Assembly: GCF_000265295.1 (NCBI RefSeq)
Contig: NC_018002.1
Coordinates: 1,488,001-1,552,000, forward strand
Direction: 5' to 3'
DNA length: 64,000 nucleotides
Source: Sulfurospirillum barnesii SES-3
Lineage (GTDB): Bacteria > Campylobacterota > Campylobacteria > Campylobacterales > Sulfurospirillaceae
Part shown: piece by piece, positions 7,827 through 15,441 of the stretch
Position numbering within the stretch: position 1 is the first letter of the stretch
Layout of the letters: each line of letters starts with the position of its first letter
Notes under the pieces: generated by a model
Told to the model about the DNA's origin: nothing
The model's database searches: none
Seen by the model: the letters and a program-made list of their open reading frames with translations, nothing else
Program-made: the position numbers and the translations under genes

Positions 7827-9832
7827 TAAAATTTCGCACTAAAGCCAACAAGAAAGGTACGCTCATAGTTGATAGGATACACACTAGGCGTTGCCCCACC
7901 AAAATCTATAAACATGGCATTTTTCTCATTAAAAAGGTTATTGATTTTTGCATAGACTTCATAATTTTTATAGGTATACGTTGCTGATACATCCGTTACC
8001 GAATAACTCTCCATTTTTCCATAGGAACCACTAAAATTATCAATGGCATACGCCCTTGATTTATAGGTTTCCGATAAAAGGAGTGTCACTGCTTTGATAG
8101 GGTTGTATCCTAGACTTACTTTAAGCGTATGCGGTGAAACACCTGGAATCTCTTTGCCATTATACACTCCTCCATACCCATCATCCACAATTTTGGTATC
8201 CACATAGGTGTAATTCAAAATGGTGAAAAGATTGGAAAGCATTTGATAACGCTCGGAAAGCTCAAAACCTCTTTTTTCTGTCTCTTTAAGATTTGTATTT
8301 TTGTACGTAATTGGATTGAAATAAATCTCATCATCCACCCATGCGTAAAAAAGGGTCGTTTTAAAGGTATGAGGATAACGCATGTAATTAAACCCTAAAT
8401 TGATAGTATCTGCTTCCATGGGTTTAATAAAACCATTAAAGGTACCACCCATATTAAAAAATCTATCAACATCAGGCGCTTGATACGAATGATTAAAATT
8501 AGTAAAAAAAGATGTTTTCGCATTGATTTTATAATTGTAACCCACATCATAGGCTTGAAGAGACGTATCAGATTCTAATTCTTGTGTCGCACTTTTATAC
8601 TCATAGTTCACTTTTTCTTCTCTCATACCTGTTGAGAAGGTGTGCTGATTGAAAAGATAATCCGCTCTTGCATAGACACCAAGGTTTTCTTTGCTTGTGG
8701 TATTGCTTCCGCCATCTCTTTTTCCATCAAAACCTTGAACACCCACCAAGGCTTTCAATGAGGTATTGCTGTAAAGTAATTTTGTATCAAAACTTTTATA
8801 ATCATACGTGCTTTTTGAGCCATAGCTCACAAATTTAGAAACTTTATCTTCATCAAAGAATTGCGCATCTAAAGAGAATTTTTGATTGATTTTATAATTG
8901 GCTCCAACACTTAAGACATTCGAACTAAAATATTGCTCCGTATAGCCTTTGATTTTATCTAATTCACCGTTTTTATACTCTGCATAGCTTAGGGAATTAG
9001 AATAATTCACATTCATTTTTGAAAATGATTTACTTACATTCAATGTCAAATCATCAATAGGCGTCCATGTGGCACTTATGACTTTATTGCGACTCCAGCT
9101 TTCATCTTTTGTGCCATCATTGGCAACGTCTTTAAAACCATCATGGCTATAGTCATCAATGTACCCTGAAATGGAAAATTTATCTTCTTTAATGCCAAGC
9201 CCTAACGAGCCAAACTTTAAACCATTATCGCCCATATAACTTCGAATGACAGCACCTTCGTAATCTTTGGTGATAATATTAATAACACCCGCATTGGCTC
9301 CATCACCGTATTCAACCGAACCACTTCCTTTAATAATTTCTACTTTTTCAATGCTATCAAGGGGAATAGACGATAAGAGTTGTGGAACCATATCAATAGT
9401 ATTTAAACGTCTTCCATTAACAGAAATGACGGTATTTTGATAACCATCACCTAATCCATACCCACGCATATCAACTTTTTGCGAAAAAGGGTTTCCATAT
9501 ACAGGCAGGGTTGAAATCGATGTTTGTGTATTTAAAAATTCGTAGATGTCTTTGGAGTGAGATTTTTCTATCTCTTTTTTAGTGTAAATTTCAGATGCAA
9601 ATGGCGCACCAACTTCGCTGAGCTTAATTTTTTTTGAGATAACCACAACAGGTGCACTTGTCTCTTCAAGCACCGCTGATGTTTCGGATGAAGATTCTGC
9701 TTTGGGTGCATAGAGTTGCTTTTCAGTGTCCACCACACTTTGCCCTTCACTGGCAAGTGTCACGGTTGCATTTAAAGCAAGTATCGCTGCCAAGCTAAAA
9801 TACTTCCCTCGAAATCCTTTTGGACTTTTCAT
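7826..9832 (-). CDS. TonB-dependent outer-membrane receptor
   Basis: The 668-residue protein has a signal peptide (about 1-27), a periplasmic plug domain with YEFLNTQTSISTLP, VDMRGYG, SVNGRRLNTIDM and VEIIKGSGSVEYGDGANAGVINIIT, followed by a beta-barrel ending in the aromatic FLVGFSAKF. These receptors take up ferric siderophores, cobalamin, metals or sugars, driven by TonB. The short barrel (about 500 residues) and lone GxGSVEYG plug motif resemble BtuB or metal-type receptors more than large siderophore receptors; the ligand is not determined. No convincing Fur box is visible in the 113-base gap before it. AGGAGGAAG precedes the ATG. Confidence 0.92.
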   Translation of the reverse strand: MKSPKGFRGKYFSLAAILALNATVTLASEGQSVVDTEKQLYAPKAESSSETSAVLEETSAPVVVISKKIKLSEVGAPFASEIYTKKEIEKSHSKDIYEFLNTQTSISTLPVYGNPFSQKVDMRGYGLGDGYQNTVISVNGRRLNTIDMVPQLLSSIPLDSIEKVEIIKGSGSVEYGDGANAGVINIITKDYEGAVIRSYMGDNGLKFGSLGLGIKEDKFSISGYIDDYSHDGFKDVANDGTKDESWSRNKVISATWTPIDDLTLNVSKSFSKMNVNYSNSLSYAEYKNGELDKIKGYTEQYFSSNVLSVGANYKINQKFSLDAQFFDEDKVSKFVSYGSKSTYDYKSFDTKLLYSNTSLKALVGVQGFDGKRDGGSNTTSKENLGVYARADYLFNQHTFSTGMREEKVNYEYKSATQELESDTSLQAYDVGYNYKINAKTSFFTNFNHSYQAPDVDRFFNMGGTFNGFIKPMEADTINLGFNYMRYPHTFKTTLFYAWVDDEIYFNPITYKNTNLKETEKRGFELSERYQMLSNLFTILNYTYVDTKIVDDGYGGVYNGKEIPGVSPHTLKVSLGYNPIKAVTLLLSETYKSRAYAIDNFSGSYGKMESYSVTDVSATYTYKNYEVYAKINNLFNEKNAMFIDFGGATPSVYPINYERTFLVGFSAKF

Positions 9833-9912
9833 TCTTCCTCCTAAAATTTTGAAAAATCATTCTACTCAAAAAGGACTTAAGAATTTTGATAACTTTTTGA
9901 TGTATTCTGGCT

Positions 9913-9918
9913 TATAAT
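9913..9918 (+). promoter_or_regulatory. Putative sigma-70 -10 box for the K+ regulation operon
   Basis: A perfect TATAAT in the context GGCTTATAATGG lies 27 bases before the TTG start at 9946. A well-spaced -35 box is not apparent, which is normal for Campylobacterota promoters. Confidence 0.6.
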
Positions 9919-9945
9919 GGCTTTAAATATTTCATAGGAAACACG

Positions 9946-10962
9946 TTGAACTATCGCTATAGCTATATTTTTACCGCTTTACTTGCTTTAGGGCTTATCA
10001 CACTTATCGCTCAAGTGTTCAAAACAGGACTAGGGCTTGTGAATATTGCATTAATTCATCTCATCCCTATCATGGTGGTTTCCCTTCGAGGCAATTTTCT
10101 TGCAACATCTTTTATTGCGATGATCGCCATTGTATTTTTTAACGTTCTTTATGTGCCTCCCGTTTACAGTTTCAATGTCTATGATGTGATTTACTTTTGG
10201 AGCTTTGCTATTTTTTTATTGGTGGGCTACATCATCACATGGCAAGCTCAAAAAATACAAACCAATGAGATACGCGATATTCTTCTCAGCACGCTCTCTC
10301 ACGACCTTAAAACACCACTTTCTTCTATTTTAGGCTCAACAACGCTCCTTTTGGAGGACACGAAAATGAGCGAACACGCACGAAGAAACCTCTTAAATGA
10401 CATCAAACACAGCTCCGATAAAATGCACCGACTCATCAACAATCTTTTGGATAATGCACGACTAAAAGACAAACGGCTCAAACTTCATATGAATTGGTGT
10501 GATTTGGAAGATAGCCTAAATATCGCGCTGAACGACTTTGAAGAATCCTACATCGAGCGCCATGTCACCGTCGATATAAGCCCTAATCTTGAGCTGTATT
10601 GGGGTGATGAAAATCTTTTGAATCGTCTTTTTGCCAATTTATTGGACAATGCGTTTAAATACTCCAATCAAAATAAACAGATTGTGATTCGCCTCTTTCA
10701 AGAACCTAAAAAGGTGAAAATCACTTTTTTTAACGAGAGCAATCCCTTTAAAGAACATGCCCTTAAATCGATGTTTGACAGATTTTATCGTCTTGAAAAT
10801 ACGGGTGATATTTCAGGCAGTGGCATTGGGCTTTTTATTTGCCATAGCATTGTCACCGCACATGGTGGAAAAATCAGTGCTTACAATCAGTACAATGGTA
10901 TCTGCTTTGAAATCACTCTGCCCATTGCCAAACGCCCTAAAAACCTGCAAAATGAGCTTTGA
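9946..10962 (+). CDS. Sensor histidine kinase, short KdpD-like
   Basis: The 338-residue protein starts with four hydrophobic segments in about 95 residues (DUF4118-like, as in the KdpD membrane module), then a HisKA domain with phospho-acceptor His119 in TLSHDLKTPLSS and an ATPase domain with NLLDNAFKYS, GSGIGLFI and a short C-tail. It lacks the large N-terminal KdpD and universal-stress domains. By family it autophosphorylates and passes phosphate to the adjacent OmpR-type regulator. The TTG start at 9946 has AGGAAA upstream. Because a K+ channel operon follows directly, K+ or turgor sensing is the best inference. Confidence 0.88.
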   Translation: MNYRYSYIFTALLALGLITLIAQVFKTGLGLVNIALIHLIPIMVVSLRGNFLATSFIAMIAIVFFNVLYVPPVYSFNVYDVIYFWSFAIFLLVGYIITWQAQKIQTNEIRDILLSTLSHDLKTPLSSILGSTTLLLEDTKMSEHARRNLLNDIKHSSDKMHRLINNLLDNARLKDKRLKLHMNWCDLEDSLNIALNDFEESYIERHVTVDISPNLELYWGDENLLNRLFANLLDNAFKYSNQNKQIVIRLFQEPKKVKITFFNESNPFKEHALKSMFDRFYRLENTGDISGSGIGLFICHSIVTAHGGKISAYNQYNGICFEITLPIAKRPKNLQNEL

Positions 10963-11664
10963 ATGAAATCCAATGAACTCATTTTACTCGTTGAAGATGA
11001 CGATGCGATAGGCAAAATTCTTCAAATCTCTTTAGAAGAGTTTGGCTATAAAACACGCCTTGCCAAAGATATAATTCATGCTAAACGTGAATGGATAACA
11101 CAAAATCCCTCATTGCTCATTTTAGATATAGGGCTTCCTGATGGTGATGGGAAGAGTCTCATCTCCTTCATACGTCAAAAGAGCCAAACACCTATCATCG
11201 TTCTTTCCGCACGCAGTGACGAAAAAGAGATTATTGCAGCACTCGATATGGGCGCAGATGACTATGTCACAAAACCGTTTTCAACCCACGAATTGCTAGC
11301 GCGCGTGCGCTCAACGCTAAGACGTACAACCCAAGAAAATGTACCCAATACGCTTACATGTAAAGAGCTCACCATTGACTTTACATGTAAAGAAGTTTTA
11401 CTAAACGGTACGCTTTTAAAACTGACCCCCACAGAGTACCATCTGCTCTCCTTTTTGATGCAAAATGCCAACAAAGTGCTTCCGCATCAGCATATTTTAA
11501 AAACCATCTGGGGTGTCGGGTACCAAAATCAAATGCAATATTTACGAACCTACATCAATACCTTACGTAAAAAAATCGAAAAAAATCCTTCGCGACCGCT
11601 TTACATCACCACAGAAGCGAGCATTGGCTATCGTTTTTCATGCACACACGAAAGAGACACATGA
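10963..11664 (+). CDS. OmpR/KdpE-family response regulator
   Basis: This 233-residue protein has a receiver domain with acidic pocket EDDD (11-14), phospho-acceptor Asp55 (LILDIGLPDGDG) and Lys104 (VTKPF), then a winged-helix DNA-binding domain (ELTIDF to GYRFS). It follows the kinase stop without a gap and its own stop overlaps the trkH start (ATGA). It most likely controls the downstream potassium genes or a kdp-like set elsewhere. The linker carries two copies of the TTACATGTAA palindrome 27 bases apart, read as LTCK and FTCK around residues 131-143. Confidence 0.92.
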   Translation: MKSNELILLVEDDDAIGKILQISLEEFGYKTRLAKDIIHAKREWITQNPSLLILDIGLPDGDGKSLISFIRQKSQTPIIVLSARSDEKEIIAALDMGADDYVTKPFSTHELLARVRSTLRRTTQENVPNTLTCKELTIDFTCKEVLLNGTLLKLTPTEYHLLSFLMQNANKVLPHQHILKTIWGVGYQNQMQYLRTYINTLRKKIEKNPSRPLYITTEASIGYRFSCTHERDT

Positions 11665-12992
11665 ATCAAAAAACACTCAAAATCATCTTTATAAGCTATC
11701 TTCTGGTTGTTTTCGCTGGCGCTTTGATGCTGATGCTCCCTTTTGCACACATCGGTAAACTAAGCTTCATCGACGCACTCTTTACCTCCACGTCTGCGAC
11801 GTGTGTTACAGGGCTCATTGTGAAAAGCACCTCAGGAGATTTTACCCTCTTTGGTCAATCCATCATCTTACTCCTCATCCAAATCGGTGGTGTGGGATAT
11901 ATGAGTATCGTCACCCTCTTTTTTTTATTTATGAAAAAAAATCTCAACATCCATGAAAAAACAATGGCAAAAGAGTCGCTCAATTATTCAAGCAATTCAG
12001 ATATTCAAGATTTTTTGAAAAAAGTGTTTCTTTTCATCTTTTTGATTGAAACGCTTGGCGCACTCATCTTAACCGTTCGTTTTTGGATGGACATACCCTT
12101 TCCGCAAGCCTTGTGGCAAGGCATTTTTCATGCTATCTCTGCTTTTAACAATGCGGGGTTTTCTTTATTTACCGATAGCTTGATAGGATACAACAGTGAT
12201 TTTACAACGATTGGCACGGTTGGTTTATTGATTATTATCGGTGGTATTGGTTATCTTGTTTTGGTCGAACTGTATTTCAAAGTCTCCAAAAAAAAATTTA
12301 TGCTCTCAGCTCACACGAAAATTACCTTGCTAGGAACATTGATTTTGCTCTTTTCAGGCATGATACTCTTCCTTGCTATTGAGTGGACTAATCAAGGCAT
12401 TTTTGCATCACTCACCCTGTATCAAAAACTGCTCAATAGTTTCTTTTTATCGGTTAACTTTAGAACATCTGGCTTTAATAGCCTAGACCTCTCGCAACTC
12501 AGCGACGCATCCTTGTTTTGCTCAACGCTTTATATGATGAGTGGAGGAGGTGCGGGAAGTACCGCAGGGGGCATTAAAATCACGACCGTAGCAGTCCTTA
12601 TCATCGCAACACTGCACACGATGAAACTGAGCAACCAAGCACCCTATGCTTTTAAAAGAACCATTACCCCTGAAATCATCAATCGTGCTTCTGCGATTAT
12701 TATCGTGGCTTCATTTATCACTATCTTGGCGACTCTTCTTTTGGTCGAAACCCAACACACTCCGTTTATGAAAACACTTTTTGAAGTGGTGTCTGCGTTT
12801 TGTACCGTAGGCGTTTCGGTGGGCAATGGTGACATCTTAAGCTTTTCGGAACAATTTAATACCTTTGGAAAATCCACCATCATTCTTTTGATGCTAATCG
12901 GTCGTGTGGGTATTTTTGCGTTTGGATTTTTACTCATTGGTAAGGAAAAAACAAAACACATACAATACCCTGAGGGAAGGATTTTATTATGA
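11661..12992 (+). CDS. TrkH/KtrB-family potassium channel subunit
   Basis: The 443-residue protein has about ten hydrophobic segments and four pore loops with the K+-selectivity pattern: ATCVTGL, NNAGFS, FRTSGFN and CTVGVS. This family forms the ion-conducting membrane subunit of Trk/Ktr K+ uptake. A glycine-rich gate loop (SGGGAGSTAGGIK) is present. The ATG at 11661 overlaps the regulator stop; an upstream in-frame ATG at 11640 would lie within the regulator gene and has no ribosome site. The next gene encodes its cytosolic RCK partner, overlapping by four bases. Confidence 0.93.
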   Translation: MNQKTLKIIFISYLLVVFAGALMLMLPFAHIGKLSFIDALFTSTSATCVTGLIVKSTSGDFTLFGQSIILLLIQIGGVGYMSIVTLFFLFMKKNLNIHEKTMAKESLNYSSNSDIQDFLKKVFLFIFLIETLGALILTVRFWMDIPFPQALWQGIFHAISAFNNAGFSLFTDSLIGYNSDFTTIGTVGLLIIIGGIGYLVLVELYFKVSKKKFMLSAHTKITLLGTLILLFSGMILFLAIEWTNQGIFASLTLYQKLLNSFFLSVNFRTSGFNSLDLSQLSDASLFCSTLYMMSGGGAGSTAGGIKITTVAVLIIATLHTMKLSNQAPYAFKRTITPEIINRASAIIIVASFITILATLLLVETQHTPFMKTLFEVVSAFCTVGVSVGNGDILSFSEQFNTFGKSTIILLMLIGRVGIFAFGFLLIGKEKTKHIQYPEGRILL

Positions 12993-13651
12993 AAACATAC
13001 GCCGTTATCGGTCTTGGAAAATTTGGATTTAACATTGCTAAAAGTTTGGCAGAACAAGGTGCGGATATCATTGCTATCGACAATGACCCACATAAAATTC
13101 AAGTCATTAGCGAATACGTTGAAGATGCACTCATCCTAGACAGTACTGACATCAAAGCATTACAAGAAGCAGGTGTTGTAGGGCTTGATACCGTCATCAT
13201 CAGTATTGGTGAAAATATTGAAGCGAGTATTTTAACACTCATGGCACTTAAAGAGTTGGACAATAAAAATATCATCGCTAAAGCCATCACCCTAACGCAT
13301 GGCGAAATTTTAGCAAGGCTAGGTGCGTTTAAAATCATCTATCCTGAGCGAGAATCTGCCCGTAAATTGGTTGAAAATCTGGTGGGAAATGTCGTTATTG
13401 ACCAGGTGGATTTTAGCAGCACCATCAAAATTGCTAAATTTCTAGTGACAAAGTCTCTTCTTGGCAAAATGATTCAAGATATTGAAGCCATGTTTGAAAA
13501 TGAGATTCACCTTATCGCCTGCAAAACACGTGACAATTGGAAATTTGACGTGGATAAAACCTATAAAATTAGGGAAAATGATATGCTCGCTTTTATTGGT
13601 AAAAAAACATTTATTGAGAAACTAAGAACCATGACAAAAAGCGAAAGCTAA
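12989..13651 (+). CDS. TrkA/KtrA-type RCK K+ channel regulatory subunit
   Basis: A 220-residue, single-RCK protein: an N-terminal Rossmann fold with VIGLGKFGFNIA (6-17) and the acidic end of beta-2 (AIDND), followed by a TrkA-C domain with KFLVTKSLLG and a final GKK loop. Such subunits form a ring under the membrane channel and gate it by binding ATP, ADP or NAD. Its length, about half that of E. coli TrkA, fits the KtrA arrangement. The start overlaps the channel stop (ATGA). Confidence 0.93.
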   Translation: MKTYAVIGLGKFGFNIAKSLAEQGADIIAIDNDPHKIQVISEYVEDALILDSTDIKALQEAGVVGLDTVIISIGENIEASILTLMALKELDNKNIIAKAITLTHGEILARLGAFKIIYPERESARKLVENLVGNVVIDQVDFSSTIKIAKFLVTKSLLGKMIQDIEAMFENEIHLIACKTRDNWKFDVDKTYKIRENDMLAFIGKKTFIEKLRTMTKSES

Positions 13652-13654
13652 TCT

Positions 13655-13705
13655 TTACATGTAAAGCTTCTTTTACGCAAAATGCGTTATAACGCTTTAC
13701 ATGTA
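13655..13705. repeat. Pair of TTACATGTAA palindromes flanking the msrB leader
   Basis: Two exact copies, at 13655-13664 and 13696-13705, lie 41 bases apart in the short gap between the K+ operon and msrB. The second is only 13 bases before the msrB ATG, directly next to the ribosome site AAAAGGAG. Confidence 0.9.
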
Positions 13706-13717
13706 AAAGGAGCAACC

Positions 13718-14083
13718 ATGACCTACGCCAAACTAACACCCGAAGAAGAGCATATCATTCTTCATAAAGGTACAGAAATGCCTTTTTCTGGTAAGTATAA
13801 TAGTTTTTATGAAGAGGGGACTTACCTGTGTAAACGCTGTAAAACAGCGTTGTATCGATCCAGCGACAAATTTCACTCAGGGTGTGGATGGCCTAGTTTT
13901 GATGATGAGATACAAGGCGCTATCAAACGCATCACCGATCGTGATGGCAGACGCACTGAAATTCTGTGTAACACCTGTGGTGCGCACTTAGGGCATGTCT
14001 TTGAGGGAGAAGCTTTGACACCTAAAAACACACGCCATTGTGTCAACTCCATCTCACTCACATTTGAGCCTGTAATCAAGTAG
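13718..14083 (+). CDS. msrB: Peptide-methionine (R)-S-oxide reductase MsrB
   Basis: The 121-residue enzyme reduces methionine-R-sulfoxide in proteins. Visible features are the zinc cysteines C38/C41 and C84/C87 (CKRC and CNTC), the SGCGWPSF motif, GHVF, and the catalytic Cys108 in RHCVNS. The ATG at 13718 is preceded by AAAAGGAG at good distance; longer in-frame starts would begin inside the palindrome pair. MsrPQ, the periplasmic methionine-sulfoxide reductase system, lies at 59161-60632 in the same window. Confidence 0.97.
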   Translation: MTYAKLTPEEEHIILHKGTEMPFSGKYNSFYEEGTYLCKRCKTALYRSSDKFHSGCGWPSFDDEIQGAIKRITDRDGRRTEILCNTCGAHLGHVFEGEALTPKNTRHCVNSISLTFEPVIK

Positions 14084-14097
14084 TTTTTTCTTTATGC

Positions 14098-14103
14098 TAT
14101 AAT
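14098..14103 (+). promoter_or_regulatory. Putative -10 box upstream of the small ORF/CNNM gene
   Basis: TATAAT in TATGCTATAATGCC, preceded by a T-rich stretch, is 33 bases before the ATG of the 20-codon ORF at 14136. Confidence 0.6.
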
Positions 14104-14135
14104 GCCCACTTAAATTATTTTAAAAGGAATTCTGT

Positions 14136-14198
14136 ATGACCCAAAGCGAACCAGACTCGTGTAGCTTAACTCTTCTTGTTCTAGGAGCAATCCTATGA
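14136..14198 (+). CDS. 20-residue ORF upstream of and overlapping the CNNM gene (possible leader peptide)
   Basis: The ORF begins with ATG at 14136, eight bases after AAAAGGA, and encodes MTQSEPDSCSLTLLVLGAIL. Its stop TGA overlaps the downstream ATG at 14195 (ATGA). A good ribosome site, a promoter-like TATAAT and the overlap together suggest that it is translated and couples to the next gene. No known leader family is recognised, and there is no run of one regulatory amino acid. It may instead be the first part of an extended reading unit with no product of its own. Confidence 0.5.
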   Translation: MTQSEPDSCSLTLLVLGAIL

Positions 14199-15271
14199 CT
14201 CTACTGCTCACCTATCTTTGTCTTGCAATCTCTGTCTCATTTTTATGCTCCATTCTTGAAGCCGTACTGCTCTCAAGTACCAATTCGTACATTGAAAGCT
14301 TACCAAAAGAGGGAAATGAAGAAGCCATTGAGAGACTTAAAAAATTAAAATCTGACATTGATAAACCCATTTCATCTATTTTAACCGTCAATACATTTGC
14401 TCACACCATGGGTGCCGCAGGAGTAGGAGCGCAAACCCAACTTCTTTTTGGTGAGGAGTGGCAAAGTGTAGTTGCCTTTGTAGTCACACTCTTAATTCTC
14501 TATTTTTCGGAAATTATTCCTAAAACCATAGGAGCGCTTTATTGGAAAAAACTTTTAATCTCATCCGCACGCATCATTGATTTTTTAGTTCTGATTACCA
14601 CGCCCTTTACATGGATTTCATCCCTCTTAACACGATTTATCTCAAAAAATAAAAAACAACACCATAACTATTCTCGTGATGAGATTATGGCGGTCATTGC
14701 TATGGGCGAGAGAGAAGGTTCGATTTTGAGTAAAGAGAGTGATTTGATTGAAAATCTCTTAAAACTTAAAAATATTAAAGCCAAAGACATTATGACACCA
14801 CGCAGTGTTGTCTTTGCCCTTCCTGCTACAACCACCATTGAAGATGCCATTGAGGACGATAGAATGTACATTCATTCACGTATCCCTATTTTTGGCGAAA
14901 CCCTTGATGATGTTATTGGCATTGTTTTTAACCAACGTATTCTTGAAGAGAGTGTTGAAGATCACGATACCACCACGTTAGAGCAAATATCGCACGAAGT
15001 GCATATGGTCTCTGAAAACTTGCCTGTACCTCATTTAATTGACCAATTCATCAAGCGTAAAACACACCTCTTCGTGGTTTTTGATAGCTACGGACAAACC
15101 GCAGGCGTTGTTACACTTGAAGATGCTATTGAAACCCTGCTTGGCGTTGAAATCGTAGATGAGATGGACGAAGTCGAAGACATGCAACTCTTTGCCAAAG
15201 ACAGAAGTAAAAAATTTCAAGACCGCATTAAAGTTGAACGTAAAAAACTCGAAAAAGCAAAAGTAATCTGA
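14195..15271 (+). CDS. CNNM/CorC-type DUF21-CBS membrane protein (hemolysin-related)
   Basis: The 358-residue protein has a DUF21 membrane domain with three or four helices (residues about 1-155, including the conserved EIIPKTIGALYW), then paired CBS domains (about 195-320, opening with the conserved IMTPRSVV) and a charged tail. The usual C-terminal CorC_HlyC domain is missing; it ends soon after the CBS pair. Family members are linked to Mg2+ or Na+ export and are often mis-named hemolysins. It follows the 20-codon ORF with a four-base overlap, and has its own AGGAG eight bases before the ATG. Confidence 0.9.
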   Translation: MTLLLTYLCLAISVSFLCSILEAVLLSSTNSYIESLPKEGNEEAIERLKKLKSDIDKPISSILTVNTFAHTMGAAGVGAQTQLLFGEEWQSVVAFVVTLLILYFSEIIPKTIGALYWKKLLISSARIIDFLVLITTPFTWISSLLTRFISKNKKQHHNYSRDEIMAVIAMGEREGSILSKESDLIENLLKLKNIKAKDIMTPRSVVFALPATTTIEDAIEDDRMYIHSRIPIFGETLDDVIGIVFNQRILEESVEDHDTTTLEQISHEVHMVSENLPVPHLIDQFIKRKTHLFVVFDSYGQTAGVVTLEDAIETLLGVEIVDEMDEVEDMQLFAKDRSKKFQDRIKVERKKLEKAKVI

Positions 15272-15274
15272 TAT

Positions 15275-15307
15275 TAAGGAGGCTTACATGTAAAGCCTCC
15301 TCATCCT
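15275..15307 (+). terminator. Hairpin built around a TTACATGTAA palindrome
   Basis: AGGAGGCTT at 15278-15286 pairs with AAAGCCTCCT a few bases later; the loop is the centre of the palindrome at 15284-15293. It directly follows the CNNM stop. There is no U-run, so termination is uncertain. Confidence 0.45.
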
Positions 15308-15441
15308 TAATCTGCCCCACAAACACATGGGTGTGTGATTTGGTGACACGAAAAATCTCATCCTTTATACGCCCCTCTTCCTCTCATTTTTGCAAGGTTT
15401 TATTCGCTATGCTTATGCTTAGCCTTAAAAAGGGGATGCAG

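Noticed and set aside
9833-9945. Fur box before the first TonB receptor
   Set aside because: The gap has no stretch close to the GATAATGATAATCATTATC consensus.
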